This document shows positions 1 through 9,867 of a stretch of 64,000 nucleotides of DNA, in pieces (within the stretch, counting starts at the first letter, position 1; each line of letters begins with the position of its first letter). Source of the stretch: Planctomycetota bacterium (GTDB taxonomy: Bacteria > Planctomycetota > UBA1135 > UBA2386); NCBI GenBank assembly GCA_020638695.1, contig JACKIB010000010.1:124001-188000 (forward strand). The letters are read 5' to 3'. The position numbers and the translations under genes were made by a program. The notes under the pieces are model-generated. The model was not told where the DNA came from. It was given only the letters and a program-made list of their open reading frames with translations, and did no database searches.

Positions 1-1612
1 GGTCCGCCGCGAGTTCGAAGTTGCACATCCGAACTTCGTCCAGTCGGCCGTGGAAGTAGTTGCCGCTGAACTTGCCGACGTAGAGGAAGTTGTTGCCGCG
101 CCACACCGGCTTGTCGACCCCGACCTCCTCGCCGAGCAGCACGCCGTCGACGTAGAGCTTCAGTCGCTTGTCGGCCGGGGCGAAGCGGTTGTAGGTCCCG
201 GCGACGTGGTGCCATGACCCGTCGGCGAGCGAGTATGGCGCGCGCACCGAGATGTAGGAGCGCGTGTCGTCCGGATGCCGCACTGCCAGTTGCACGGTGT
301 CGTGCGACACCAGGTAGAGGCGCGCCTTGTAGGTGGTGGAGTACTCGTCGATCGTGATCAATCCGCTGCCGGTCTGCTTGGCGTCGTCGGTCGACAGCCA
401 GGTGGACAAGCTGAGGTAGTTGCCAGTGTCGAACTCGTCCTCGCTCCCGGCGATCGGCACCTTCACGTAGTCGTTGACTCCGTCGAAGTACAGGCAGTTG
501 CCGACCGCACCCGTGAACCACGAGTGGCTCGGGCCCACCAGCTGACCGTGGTTCGCGTAGCTCCAGCCGCCGTTCGAATCGCCAGACGAGTCTGCTGCGG
601 TCGATCCCCAGTATTCGCCGAAACCCAGGTGCACGATGTGGCGGTGGTAGCCCACAGTGCGGTTCTTGGTGATCAGGTTCCAGTTGTTGTTGGCCCAACT
701 GATGTTGTCGACGTAGAGCCGCGTGGTGGCGTTCATCGGCATGCGGTAGGACCCGAGCTTCCAGGTCGCGTGACGCCGGTCGGCCAGCGGTACCTTGCCG
801 GCCAGGAAGTCGGTCCACAGCTGCGCCGGTGTCCGCGGGTCGTCCCTGGCGACCGCGGTGGTCCAGCTCATCGGCACGCCGTGCACGTCGGCGATCACCC
901 GCCAAGCCCCGGTCTCGTTCTCCATCAGCCACACCGTTGCGCTACCCGGTGCCAGCAGCCCGCGGCCGGGCGTCACGCGGAACATGAAGCGATACCAGTG
1001 GCGCGGCTGAAGCGGCATGGTCTTCCCCGAGTTCTGCACCGGGTCGAGCAGGTCGGTCCACACGTTCTTGTGGATTCCGTCGCCGCGCAGCGCGTCGCCC
1101 CGCGCCTGGACCCGCAGGTAGCCCTGGCCGATCGAGAAGTACAGGAACGGGTTGAGCCGCGCGTCCTGCCACAGCTGGCTGAAGATCAGCGAGGAAGTCT
1201 CGGTCTCGGGCGGCGGGGTCTCGAACCACACCGCGAAGGTGAAGTACATCGTGTCGCCGTGCGGGGACGCCGGGCCGATGTCCCACCCGGTCATCATCAT
1301 CTGCTCGGAGCGATCGTTCACCCCCGACCAGTTCGGCAGCACCCGGACCTTGTAGCTGCGCGCGCCCATGTAGGCCTGGTCGGTCCAGTGCTCCCAGAGG
1401 CGGCCGGCGTAGGCTTGGCGGAACAGGCTTTGCGTCAGCCCGCTGGGTCCGGGCGACTGGACGTTTCCGTTGCTCAGGATGGTGGAGCCGTAGTCACCCT
1501 GGATCTCGAACCAGCCGTCCTCCGGCTTGCCCTGTGCGGGCGCGCGGTGGAACAGGCCGCCCAGAACGGTGGTGAGGAGCAGGGGGATCGCCCGGCAGGT
1601 CACGTGTCGCAT
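1..1612 (-). CDS. Secreted polysaccharide-lyase-like protein with C-terminal LamG domain (partial)
   Basis: Open from an ATG at 1612 to the left edge of the window, about 537 codons with no stop. Residues 1-27 form a signal peptide (charged start, hydrophobic core, cleavage after APA). Residues about 30-300 resemble the heparin-lyase-I-like beta-jelly-roll fold, rich in Trp and ending in a YVDNISW motif. Residues about 370-537 are a concanavalin-A/LamG domain, with FDGVNDYVKVP near its start, the typical GSWHHVAGTYN core and LYVDGVLLGEE. LamG domains usually bind carbohydrate, so a role in binding or cutting extracellular polysaccharide is inferred. It lies 113 bp downstream of the kinase gene on the same strand and may be co-transcribed. 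The C-terminus is missing, and the family assignment of the N-terminal half is by pattern only. Confidence 0.75.
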   Translation of the reverse strand, partial: MRHVTCRAIPLLLTTVLGGLFHRAPAQGKPEDGWFEIQGDYGSTILSNGNVQSPGPSGLTQSLFRQAYAGRLWEHWTDQAYMGARSYKVRVLPNWSGVNDRSEQMMMTGWDIGPASPHGDTMYFTFAVWFETPPPETETSSLIFSQLWQDARLNPFLYFSIGQGYLRVQARGDALRGDGIHKNVWTDLLDPVQNSGKTMPLQPRHWYRFMFRVTPGRGLLAPGSATVWLMENETGAWRVIADVHGVPMSWTTAVARDDPRTPAQLWTDFLAGKVPLADRRHATWKLGSYRMPMNATTRLYVDNISWANNNWNLITKNRTVGYHRHIVHLGFGEYWGSTAADSSGDSNGGWSYANHGQLVGPSHSWFTGAVGNCLYFDGVNDYVKVPIAGSEDEFDTGNYLSLSTWLSTDDAKQTGSGLITIDEYSTTYKARLYLVSHDTVQLAVRHPDDTRSYISVRAPYSLADGSWHHVAGTYNRFAPADKRLKLYVDGVLLGEEVGVDKPVWRGNNFLYVGKFSGNYFHGRLDEVRMCNFELAAD

Positions 1613-1725
1613 GCGCCTGCAGTGCCCGGGGTGCGGAGCGCGAACGCGGGGTGACCGTTTTTTTTGCCGTGGTGCGACCGATCGTCCACGGATCGTCGTC
1701 GTTCCTCGGGCAGCGGCGGGGATTC

Positions 1726-4323
1726 TCAGCGCGGCGGGGTTCGCCCGCGCAATTCGTCACGCTGGGTCGCCAACCGCTTGGCGGCGGGGTGGTTGCTGCC
1801 GAGCCGCTTCGCTGCGTTGGCTGCCGCGGTGCCGAGCAGCTCTCGTGCGCGATCGGTCCGGCCCGCGGCGATCAGCGCGCGTGCGTGCGTGGACTGGAGC
1901 GTGGCGAGTTCGACCTGCACCGGGCGTGGTGCACCGGGGAGATCCGCGGCGTCGGGCGCCATCGCATCCACCGCCTGCTGTGCTCGGCCGGCCGCCAGGA
2001 GCGCCTCGCCCAGCGCGTTGGCCGCTCCGAGGCGGTGGCGGCGGTCGGCGAGCCGGTCGCCGCGAAGCTCGGCGAGGAGCGAGTCGAGTTCGGCGATTGC
2101 AGGTTCGAGTTCACCGTCGTGCTGGCGAGCCTGGGCCAGGCGGAGGCGCAGCGCGCGTGTGATCAGGTGCGTCGAGCCGAGCGTCGAGGTACAGGCGGTC
2201 AGCCCGCGCTGGGCTGCGGCGCGGGCCTCGGGGTGGCGCCCGGCGCGCCGCAGCGCGCTGGCCAGGGTGTACGCGGCATTGCCAGTCTTGGCGTGGCCGT
2301 CGCCGAACGCCGGGCCGCAGAGCTCCAGCGCACGTTGCGCCGCGGTCACGCATTCCGCCACCTTCCCGGCCACCAGCAGCGCGCTGGCGAGATCGGACTG
2401 CGCCTCCGCACACGCGCGCGGGTCGGTCGGCTTCGCGGCGAGTCGTGCGGCGAGGATTGCACGGCACAGCTTCAGCGCCTGGTCGGTATCGCCTCGGTTC
2501 AGGTAGGCGAACGCCACGCGGCGCTGCAGCGACAGGCGTAGCGTGTCTTCGGCGGGCAGCAGGTGCTCGGCGAGCTCGAGTGCCCGTCCCAGTTCGCGTT
2601 CACTGTCCAGCTGGCGCTGCTGGAGGCGCAGCGCCTCGCTCAGGCTCGCGTGGCCGAGGATCCGGGCTCGCTCGCTGTGCGTGCCGGTCTCGGGCAGGGT
2701 GTCGAGCGAGCGGCGGAACAGCCGTTCGGCCGCCGGGAAGTCGGCGGAGTGGAAGCGGATCGCGCCCAGGAAGTTGAAGGTCGCAGCGCGGGTGAGGGCG
2801 GGAGCTGTGCTGTCCGAGGTCACGCGGGCCTCGACCTCGGTCCAGAGCTGCGCGAGGGTCACGTCGCGTCCGCGTCCGGCGCGGCTGGCGGCAGCGACCG
2901 CACTCTGGATGATCGCCATCAGCCCGGTCAGCTGCTGGTTGGTCTCTGCGGTCACCGCACTCGCCTGTTCGGCGGTTGCACGCGCTCGCTCGGCATTCTC
3001 CTTGGCGCGCTCCGCGGTATGTCGCTCGGCGTCTGCCTCCGCGGCGGCCCGGCGCGCCTGCTCGGCGGCGCTCTTGGCATCACCTGCGGCCTGCAACGCA
3101 TCGGCTTCCGCCTGCCACGCACGGCGCAGTGCGGTCGCGGTGGAGACGAGGCCAGCGAGGGCGGTCAACAGTCCCACGGCCGCCGCCGCAGTGAGCGTGC
3201 GGTGGCGGCGCATCGCCTTGCGCAGCGTGTAGCCGAGTGACGGTGGGGCGGCCTGAACCGGGTCACCGCGTTGTAGCCGGGCGAGGTCGCCGCCGAGTTC
3301 CGCGGCGCTCTGGTAGCGGCGCGCCGGCTCGACGGCGAGCGCGCGCATCACGATCCAGGTCAGCTCGCGGCTGGCCGCGCCGGTGATTCGGTGTGGTGCG
3401 GTGGGGGGATTGGCGAATGCGGAGGGGGTCGGTGCGGTGACCTCGAACGGCAAGCGCCCGCAGATCAGTTCGTAGAGGATCACCCCGAGCGCCCAGACGT
3501 CGCTGCGCACGTCGACGTCGCGGCCCAACGCCTGCTCGGGCGCCATGTAGTTCGGCGTGCCGATCACCACTCCCGGCAGCGTGTGCGTCAGTTCGCTGCT
3601 CGCAGCCCGCGCTACCCCGAAGTCGATCACCTTGACGACGCCGCGCTCGTCGACCAGTGCGTTGCCCGGCTTCAGGTCGCGGTGGATCACTCCCCGTTGG
3701 TGGGCGTGGTGGACCGCTGCGCACACGGCGGCGATCAGGGCGAGGCGGCCGGCCAGCGGTATGGCGTGCCGACTCGCGTAGGCCGTGATCGGCAGCGCGC
3801 CGGACATCAGCTCCATCGCGTAGTACGGCATCACCAGGCGGAACGGTCCGCTGCGCGTCTCGTGCACGCCCGCGGCGTACACCTCGGCGATGCCCGGGTG
3901 CTGCAAGCGCGCCAGGATCTCCGCCTCGACCTCGAAGCGCCGCAGCGTCTCGCCGCTGCAGAGCTCCGGGCGGAGCACCTTGATGGCGACCAATCGGCGC
4001 GGTTGATCCTGCTCGGCCTCGTACACCGCGCCCATTCCGCCGATGCCGATCCGTCGCCGAACGGTGAACGCCCCGATGCGCGTGCCCGCGGCCTCGTCGC
4101 CGAGCGGATCGATGCCACCCGGAGTCGCCCCGATGCGGGTCGGAGTCAACAACACGCCGGAGTCGACGTCCGCCCGCAGCAGGCGGTCGACGTCGGCGCG
4201 CAGGCCGGCGTCTCCGGCGCACTGCGCGTCCAAGACTCGATCACGTTCGGCGGGCTGGAGATCTGCGACCTGCTCGAACAGGGCGCGCACCGACCGCCAG
4301 CGGGTAACCGGGGTGTCGGTCAC
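1726..4323 (-). CDS. Membrane Ser/Thr protein kinase with TPR-like sensor region
   Basis: 865 aa. The kinase domain spans about residues 83-345: Gly loop GIGGMGAVYEAE, VAIKVL lysine, HRDLKPGNALV catalytic loop near 212, DFGVA near 229 and an APE-type motif (MAPEQ). An Ala/Leu-rich transmembrane helix follows at about 374-397. An Ala/Glu/Arg-rich coiled coil (about 400-460) comes next, then TPR-like helical repeats to the C-terminus. The first 80 residues resemble the N-terminal helical extension common on planctomycete kinases. The start codon overlaps the stop of the upstream sigma gene by 4 nt (ATGA), so the two are translationally coupled. ECF sigma/kinase pairs of this kind are common in Planctomycetota; phosphorylation of the sigma factor is an inference. 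Confidence 0.92.
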   Translation of the reverse strand: MTDTPVTRWRSVRALFEQVADLQPAERDRVLDAQCAGDAGLRADVDRLLRADVDSGVLLTPTRIGATPGGIDPLGDEAAGTRIGAFTVRRRIGIGGMGAVYEAEQDQPRRLVAIKVLRPELCSGETLRRFEVEAEILARLQHPGIAEVYAAGVHETRSGPFRLVMPYYAMELMSGALPITAYASRHAIPLAGRLALIAAVCAAVHHAHQRGVIHRDLKPGNALVDERGVVKVIDFGVARAASSELTHTLPGVVIGTPNYMAPEQALGRDVDVRSDVWALGVILYELICGRLPFEVTAPTPSAFANPPTAPHRITGAASRELTWIVMRALAVEPARRYQSAAELGGDLARLQRGDPVQAAPPSLGYTLRKAMRRHRTLTAAAAVGLLTALAGLVSTATALRRAWQAEADALQAAGDAKSAAEQARRAAAEADAERHTAERAKENAERARATAEQASAVTAETNQQLTGLMAIIQSAVAAASRAGRGRDVTLAQLWTEVEARVTSDSTAPALTRAATFNFLGAIRFHSADFPAAERLFRRSLDTLPETGTHSERARILGHASLSEALRLQQRQLDSERELGRALELAEHLLPAEDTLRLSLQRRVAFAYLNRGDTDQALKLCRAILAARLAAKPTDPRACAEAQSDLASALLVAGKVAECVTAAQRALELCGPAFGDGHAKTGNAAYTLASALRRAGRHPEARAAAQRGLTACTSTLGSTHLITRALRLRLAQARQHDGELEPAIAELDSLLAELRGDRLADRRHRLGAANALGEALLAAGRAQQAVDAMAPDAADLPGAPRPVQVELATLQSTHARALIAAGRTDRARELLGTAAANAAKRLGSNHPAAKRLATQRDELRGRTPPR

Positions 4324-4826
4324 GTCTCACCCCTCGAGTCGTCCTCGAGTGCCTGGCGGAGGAACGCACGCGCGGTGCGCCAACCGCGCTCGACGGTGCG
4401 GCTCGACACGCCGAGCACGTCGCCCGCCTCGGCCGCGGTCAGCCCGGCGAACAGGATCAGGTCGACGATCTCCGCCAGTTGCGGGTCGATCTGTTGCAGC
4501 CGTTCGACCGCATCGTGCACCGCGAGCACGTCGACCGGCGACTGATCCGGTCCGACGATCGTGGTCGGTAGTTCGGCGCGATGGCCACCGCCCCGCTTGT
4601 CGGCGTTGCGCCGCCGCGCGTGGTCGACCAGCACCGAGCGCATTGCTCTTCCGGCGAGTGCGAAGAACGCGCGTCGCTCCTCGCCCCCGCCGGCCTGGGC
4701 CATCCGCAGGTACGCTTCGTGGACCAGCGCGGTCGGCTGCAGCGTGTGGTCGGGTCGGGATCCGGCCAGGCGGCGCTCGGCCAGGGCGTGCAGCTCGCGG
4801 TAGATGGGTGTGTCGAGCGGCTGCAT
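4320..4826 (-). CDS. ECF sigma factor (sigma-70 ECF-like, PF07638 type)
   Basis: 168 aa. The region-2 motifs LQPTALVHEAYLRM and FFALAGRAMRSVLVDHARRR are the hallmark of the PF07638 ECF group found in Planctomycetota and Acidobacteriota. Region 4 follows, with LTAAEAGDVLGVSSRTVERGWRTAR as the DNA-binding helix-turn-helix. It recruits RNA polymerase to its own promoter set. There is no anti-sigma factor beside it; the overlapping downstream Ser/Thr kinase is the likely partner. The gene is divergent from the secreted paralogue that starts at 4938, with 111 bp between them for both promoters. Confidence 0.93.
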   Translation of the reverse strand: MQPLDTPIYRELHALAERRLAGSRPDHTLQPTALVHEAYLRMAQAGGGEERRAFFALAGRAMRSVLVDHARRRNADKRGGGHRAELPTTIVGPDQSPVDVLAVHDAVERLQQIDPQLAEIVDLILFAGLTAAEAGDVLGVSSRTVERGWRTARAFLRQALEDDSRGET

Positions 4827-4937
4827 GGCGATTTCTGCAGTATCCCGCCTGGTTTCGGCGCGGCAAGGCTCGGCGTGTCGGTCGGGGTGCGTCGGTTGCG
4901 TCTGAGGGGGTATCCCCCGTGACCTTCGGACTGCTCC

Positions 4938-7151
4938 ATGCGAATTCTCCCGATCCCATCGCGGCTACCCGCGGCCCTCTCCGTGGCCCTGCTGGCCGCG
5001 TCCCTCGCGGCCCAGAACCAGCCGGTCCCCGCGAACGTCCTGGCTCCCGCGGCGCGTACCAAGGTGCTGTACGACCAGACCGAGGACGGTTCGCACTGGG
5101 CCAAGGGCCGCAACTACAAGATGCGGTTCGGCGCCGGTGTGACCGAGTTCGTGCCCTTCCTCGGTTCGCGGGCACCGCGGGGCTACCCGCTCGGCATGCG
5201 GCTCGCCGAAGTCTCGGTCGGCGGCGTGGGGTTGCCACTGCGGTCGTGCGCGGCTGCGCGACGCTCCGGTGACACCGTCGAAGTCGACCACGGTGCGGCG
5301 CGGGAACTGTGGCGGCTCGGGCTCGACTCGGCCGAGCAGGTGTTCGAGGTCGACACCGGCGCGCTGCGCGGTGCCTTGCGCGTGCGACTCGCCGTGGACA
5401 CGCGATTGGCGCCGGCGACGCCGCACTCGGACGGGGGACTCTGGTTCGCCGCGGCCGAGCTCGGCGGCGTGCACTACGGCGCGGCGTTCGCGGTGGTCGA
5501 CGGCAAGCGCGTGCCGTGTTCGCTGGAATCGCGAGCCGAGAACATCCTCATCACCGTGCCGCAGGAAGTGGTTGTTGCCACAGGTGGTCGCGTGGTCATC
5601 GACCCGGTGGTCCGCACGATCTCGGTCGACACCTCGGGACCGGTGCAGCGGGCGGTCGACGCCGCCTACTCCGCGGGCACCGGTGTGTGGCTGGTGGTCT
5701 ACGAAGAGGTGATCAACGTGCTGGACAGCGACATCGTGTCGCGCCGCTACGATCGCAGCGGCGCCTTCTTCGGTGAGGTCGGCGTGGAGATCTCATCAGG
5801 CCTCACCACCTCGCCGAGCGTGGCCTGCCACGCGGCCAACGACCAGTTCCTCGTCGCCTGGCACGAGAGCTTCCTGCTCGGCACGGGGATCATGGCGCGC
5901 ACCCGGAACGCGGCGAACGACACCCAGGGTGCCGTGATCACGGTGCGGACGGCGGTGCGTGGTCGCTCGGTCAGCGCACCACGCGTCGGCGGAGCCCTCT
6001 CGGGTGGCAGCTACTTCGTGGTCTGGTCGGAGCGGACCACCGCGGTCGCGAGTCGGGTGGTCGGAGCCACCGTGTCGACCAGCGGGACCGCCGGTGCTAC
6101 CCAACCGGTGGCGAACGGGGTCGTGCTGGAGGACTTCGCGGACATCTGCAAGACCGCCGGAGCGGGCGGGCGGTGGATGGTGGTGTACCAAGTCGGGTTC
6201 GTGCCCTCGGACATCCGATGCGCCGTGATCGACAACTCGGGCAAGGCGCTGGCCTCGGACTTCCCGCTGACCAATTCGGCGACCCACGAATCGCTGCCGC
6301 AAGTGGCTGGCGACGGGCGCGAATTCCTCGCGATCTGGGAGCGCGATTCGGACAAGGGTCAAGGGCGGATCGTCGGTCGTCGGATGCGGTTCACGAACTC
6401 CTTGGTGTCGGTGACCGGTGCGATCGACCTCAGCGTCGTCGAGCCGCGTAGCACGCCGATCGCCCCGCAGCGTGCACCGTCCGTCGCCTGTTCCGGCAAC
6501 TGCCGGTTCGTCTACAGCTACGCGGAGCGGCTGAGCAATGGCAACGATGCGATGTTCGCTGCCGTGGTCGTGGGGGACAACCCGTTGCGGTTCGTGGAGG
6601 GCCATGTGCCGCTCGACACTCTGGACTGCGCGCCGGGCGGCGTGGCCGCGACCGAGGATTCCACGGCGAACGCGGGCGCGAGCTTGGCGCTGATCACCCA
6701 CATTCGCAGCGTATCGACCGCCAATTCGGACGTGCACGCCACCCTCTTCGATCCGCTCGGCGGCTCGGGTGTGGCGCGCGTCGCAACGGGTTGTGGTGGC
6801 AAGTTCGAGCCGCAGATCTCGATCGCGGGCGATCCGGTGATCGGCCGGACCTTCACGGTGAACCTCGCGGTGGGTGCCGAGCAGCCGACGCTCGTGGTCG
6901 GTCCCGCCTCCCCGCCGTTCCCACTTTGCGCGGCCGGCTGTGGACTCGGCGTCGCGCCGATCCTGCTGGCGTTGCCGGTCAGCACGGTTGCCATCCCGGT
7001 GCCGTGTGACGGCCAGCTCATCGGTGCCAAGATTGCGTTCCAAGGCATGCAACGGATCGTGAGCTTGGGGCAGCACGACTTCATCTGTGGACCGCCGCAG
7101 TACGGCTTCCGGTTCCGGACGTCGGACACCTTGGTCGTCACGGTGCACTGA
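4938..7151 (+). CDS. Large secreted protein, tandem paralogue 1, unknown function
   Basis: 737 aa. A signal peptide ends at the LAAQ site near residue 25. I recognise no named family. The first about 230 residues form a beta-rich module ending in VIDPVVRTISVD. About 230-600 is a repetitive Val/Gly-rich region with blade-like units such as SDIVSRRYDRSG and FLVAWHES, suggestive of a beta-propeller. The last about 110 residues hold a module with CGLGVAPILLALPV and LIGAKIAFQ, ending in TSDTLVVTV; the LxGxxxxxQ...S(D/N) pattern recurs at the C-terminus of two other secreted proteins here. The next gene is a full-length paralogue of almost the same size (738 aa), so this is a tandem duplication. 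Export and a surface or periplasmic role are inferred. Confidence 0.82.
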   Translation: MRILPIPSRLPAALSVALLAASLAAQNQPVPANVLAPAARTKVLYDQTEDGSHWAKGRNYKMRFGAGVTEFVPFLGSRAPRGYPLGMRLAEVSVGGVGLPLRSCAAARRSGDTVEVDHGAARELWRLGLDSAEQVFEVDTGALRGALRVRLAVDTRLAPATPHSDGGLWFAAAELGGVHYGAAFAVVDGKRVPCSLESRAENILITVPQEVVVATGGRVVIDPVVRTISVDTSGPVQRAVDAAYSAGTGVWLVVYEEVINVLDSDIVSRRYDRSGAFFGEVGVEISSGLTTSPSVACHAANDQFLVAWHESFLLGTGIMARTRNAANDTQGAVITVRTAVRGRSVSAPRVGGALSGGSYFVVWSERTTAVASRVVGATVSTSGTAGATQPVANGVVLEDFADICKTAGAGGRWMVVYQVGFVPSDIRCAVIDNSGKALASDFPLTNSATHESLPQVAGDGREFLAIWERDSDKGQGRIVGRRMRFTNSLVSVTGAIDLSVVEPRSTPIAPQRAPSVACSGNCRFVYSYAERLSNGNDAMFAAVVVGDNPLRFVEGHVPLDTLDCAPGGVAATEDSTANAGASLALITHIRSVSTANSDVHATLFDPLGGSGVARVATGCGGKFEPQISIAGDPVIGRTFTVNLAVGAEQPTLVVGPASPPFPLCAAGCGLGVAPILLALPVSTVAIPVPCDGQLIGAKIAFQGMQRIVSLGQHDFICGPPQYGFRFRTSDTLVVTVH

Positions 7152-7183
7152 TCGCGGGGGGCGCGACCTCGCGGGTGCGCGAA

Positions 7184-7225
7184 ACTCGCGACTCGCGACT
7201 CGCGACTTGCGACTCCCGACTCGGG
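7184..7225. repeat. Heptanucleotide tandem repeat, six units of ACTCGCG
   Basis: Six contiguous 7-nt units lie between the two paralogues: three perfect ACTCGCG, then ACTTGCG, ACTCCCG and ACTCGGG. It is intergenic, so length changes would not alter a reading frame. A second heptamer array (TGCTCGG x 4) sits at the start of the RHS gene at 35993, so heptamer slippage may be a general feature of this genome. Confidence 0.85.
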
Positions 7226-7240
7226 CGAAGGCGCCCTTCG
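7226..7240 (+). terminator. Short hairpin between the tandem paralogues
   Basis: CGAAGG (7226-7231), loop CGC, CCTTCG (7235-7240) form a perfect 6-bp stem about 75 bp after the stop at 7151. There is no U tract. It could weakly terminate the upstream transcript. Confidence 0.35.
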
Positions 7241-7429
7241 GGGTCGGCGGGGACGTGGCGTCGAGGCTGAGCGGCGCGCACCCCTCACGTGGGGACGGTG
7301 GCGTCCGCGCGCTGCGGCGTCCGCGTTGCCAGCGGCGTGCAAAGCTCGAACCCGGTCCACAGCGCCGCGCTCGAGCCGTGTGTCGGTCCACTCGTCCGTT
7401 CCGCGTCTCTTGGTCCGAGGTCAATCGCC

Positions 7430-9646
7430 ATGCTCAACTCTCGCTTGTCTTCGACCGCCCGCGCGCGGTCGCTGTCCCGCCGCCTCGGCGTCCTGCTGCT
7501 CGCCGCCGCCGCGCTGCCCGGTCAAGCCCCGGTGCCACGAGGGATTGCCGCAGGTAGCTCACTGCAACGCATCCACACCGACCGGGCCGCCGATGGGGCC
7601 ATCTGGGTGCTCGCTCCGGGATACAAGGCTCGCTTCGGGCCGGGCGGGGTCGACTACATCCCGTACTTCGGGGCTCGCGCCCCTCGCAACTTCCCGGTCC
7701 ACTTCCGCCTTGCGACCATCCGCCGGGGAGAGGCCGCGCTCGATTGCGACCTCACCGCAGAACCGGTCCTCGAAGGCGATCAGGTGACGTTCGTTCGCGG
7801 TGCGGTGCGCGAAGTGTGGCACCTGCGGCTGGACGCGGTCGAGCAGACGTTCGTGCTCGACGACCTGCGCGGCGAGGGTGACCTCGTGGCGCGGATCGAC
7901 GTCGAATCGACGCTGGCCGCGGGTCGCGATGCCCGCGGATTGCGGTTCCGCCACCCGACGCTCGGGGAAGTTCGCTACGGCGACGTGCTGGCGTTCGACC
8001 ACGCCGGCCGTAGCGCGCGTTCGGCGGCACGGTTCGACGAGGGCAGCATCGAGCTGCGCGTCGCGTCGGCGCTGCTCAGCGTCGCCGAGCCGCCGCTGAC
8101 CGTCGACCCGCTGGTGCGCACGATCGCAGTCAATCGTGGTAACGACCAAGTGTTCAACGCGGACATCGCGTTCGAACCCAATTCTGCGACGTGGTTGGTG
8201 GCGTACGTGCGGTCGTTCTCGTCCACCGACACCGACATCATCTCCCGCCGTTTCGACAGCGCTGGCAATTTCTTGGACGAGGTGATCGTCGCCACCGGAT
8301 CGCGGGAGTCGCGCAACCCCTCGGTCGCAGCCAACGGACAGTCGAAACAGTTCTTGATCGCCTGGGACGAGGACACCGGGATCGCCGACCGCGTGATCCT
8401 CGGGCGGCTCCGCATCGCTTCCAGCAACAGCCAAGGGCAGACCTTCACGGTGCTCGATTCGCCGGGGATCGGGATCGACGATCTGGCGCCCGCGGTCGGT
8501 GGAGGCAACGCGAACGATGCCGGCAGCCAGGTGTACGCGGTGTTGTGCGTGACCGGTGGACGCAACGGCCACGTCCTCAACCACATTGCCGTCAACAGCA
8601 TCGGTCAGGTGACCCAGCGTCTGACGCTCTCGCCGTCCACCCACGACGTGGTCGACGTGCGGATTGCCAAGGCGCGATCGAGGAACGCACCGTGGGTCTG
8701 CACCTACCTGCGCAGCACCGGCGGGGTCAACCATGTGCACATGGCGGAGGTGCCGCTCAATGGGAGCAACTTCCGCCGCGTCGCGATCGACGAGTCCGGC
8801 GACTGCCAGCTCGGCGGAGTCGCCGGGACTGCGCCGGACTTCTTCGCGGTGTATTCCAAAGTGGTCTCGACCGCCAACTCGAACGTGTTCGGGCGCGCGT
8901 TCCGCCTCAACGAGAACACCAACTCCACCACGCTGCGACCCATCGTGGACCTCACCGCGGTCGAGCCCGGTGGGCTGCCGACTCGCGACCAGCGGTCCCC
9001 GGCGGTGTCGTTCGACGGCGTGCGCTACACGGTGGCGTACCAGGAGGACGTAGCCATCTTCGGGACGCACGATATCCGGGCCATGGTGCTGTCGATCCCC
9101 GAGATGGTGTTCAGCGACGGCCACCGGTTGATGCACGACCTGTCGACCTCCGACGAGCAGTCCGTCGCCATCGCCAGTACCGGGGAGATGGGTGGGCCGA
9201 TCGCGCGGTCGATGGTCGTGTTCGATCGCGACACGCGCGGCGACCTCGACGTCGATGGCTCCCTGTTCGATGGCTTCAGTCCGTTCGGCGGCGTTTCCTT
9301 CGTCGCCAGCAAGTGTGGACGGATCGACGTGTCGGCGCTCGACGAACCGTTGCTCGGCGGGACGCTGCGGCTGCGCGCGTCACCTTTCGACTTGCAGAAG
9401 CAGCTGTTCGCGATCGGTCTGCCGAGTCCGCCGGTGCAGCTCTGCTCGCTGGGTTGCAAGCTCGGCGTCGCGCCGATCCTCGCCCTGTTCCCCGGCGTGT
9501 CGCTCGACATACCGATCCCGCGCGACCCCGGTCTGCTCGGGGCCACGATCGCGGTCCAGAACGCGCTGCTCGGTGGAACGGCCGGTTGCTTGCCGCCGTC
9601 TCTCGCGGTGGAGATCAGCGACACGATGGTCATCCAGGTCCGCTGA
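7430..9646 (+). CDS. Large secreted protein, tandem paralogue 2, unknown function
   Basis: 738 aa from the ATG at 7430. Upstream in-frame codons exist but encode low-complexity sequence, and this start puts a clean signal peptide (Arg-rich n-region, Leu/Ala core ending PGQ) at the N-terminus. The protein aligns end to end with its neighbour at 4938: AIWVLAPGYKARFGPG against the neighbour's HWAKGRNYKMRFGAG, VDPLVRTIAVN against VIDPVVRTISVD, DTDIISRRFDSAG against DSDIVSRRYDRSG, and the C-terminal CKLGVAPILALFPG module. The two have diverged widely in sequence while keeping the same length and order, so the duplication is old. Function unknown; secretion is the only firm prediction. Confidence 0.85.
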   Translation: MLNSRLSSTARARSLSRRLGVLLLAAAALPGQAPVPRGIAAGSSLQRIHTDRAADGAIWVLAPGYKARFGPGGVDYIPYFGARAPRNFPVHFRLATIRRGEAALDCDLTAEPVLEGDQVTFVRGAVREVWHLRLDAVEQTFVLDDLRGEGDLVARIDVESTLAAGRDARGLRFRHPTLGEVRYGDVLAFDHAGRSARSAARFDEGSIELRVASALLSVAEPPLTVDPLVRTIAVNRGNDQVFNADIAFEPNSATWLVAYVRSFSSTDTDIISRRFDSAGNFLDEVIVATGSRESRNPSVAANGQSKQFLIAWDEDTGIADRVILGRLRIASSNSQGQTFTVLDSPGIGIDDLAPAVGGGNANDAGSQVYAVLCVTGGRNGHVLNHIAVNSIGQVTQRLTLSPSTHDVVDVRIAKARSRNAPWVCTYLRSTGGVNHVHMAEVPLNGSNFRRVAIDESGDCQLGGVAGTAPDFFAVYSKVVSTANSNVFGRAFRLNENTNSTTLRPIVDLTAVEPGGLPTRDQRSPAVSFDGVRYTVAYQEDVAIFGTHDIRAMVLSIPEMVFSDGHRLMHDLSTSDEQSVAIASTGEMGGPIARSMVVFDRDTRGDLDVDGSLFDGFSPFGGVSFVASKCGRIDVSALDEPLLGGTLRLRASPFDLQKQLFAIGLPSPPVQLCSLGCKLGVAPILALFPGVSLDIPIPRDPGLLGATIAVQNALLGGTAGCLPPSLAVEISDTMVIQVR

Positions 9647-9704
9647 AAGCGGGGTGCGCTGCGGACTCGGACCGGGCCAAGCGCGCTGGTCAGGCCGCGG
9701 CCTC

Positions 9705-9730
9705 GGATCCGCCGCCCGCGCGGCGGGTCC
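9705..9730 (+). terminator. Strong hairpin after secreted paralogue 2
   Basis: An 11-bp stem with one G-T position (9705-9715 with 9720-9730) closes a 4-nt loop, about 58 bp after the stop at 9646. It is GC-rich with no U run, as is usual in this genome. Probable terminator. Confidence 0.45.
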
Positions 9731-9867
9731 CAGCGTGCGCCCGGCCGCGGGAAGCCTGCCTGTGGTCGGGTGACACGTCAGAGGGGACCGGGCACGCTTT
9801 TGCCGTGACGGATGCCGCCGCGGGCGCGACCGAGGCAACAATCGCCCGCGACCCCGACCCCGCATCC

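Noticed and set aside
275..1654. Long open frame on the plus strand opposite the lyase-like gene
   Set aside because: His/Arg/Val-rich sequence without domains; the minus strand gives a signal peptide, a LamG domain and recognisable motifs.
7184..7225. Heptamer array as a phase-variation switch
   Set aside because: It is intergenic, 205 bp before the next start, and its last units are degenerate; no frame or promoter element is affected.
8191..9867. In-frame extension upstream of the cytochrome gene
   Set aside because: It overlaps the secreted paralogue in another frame and is Arg-rich; the signal peptide at 9868/9877 marks the true start.
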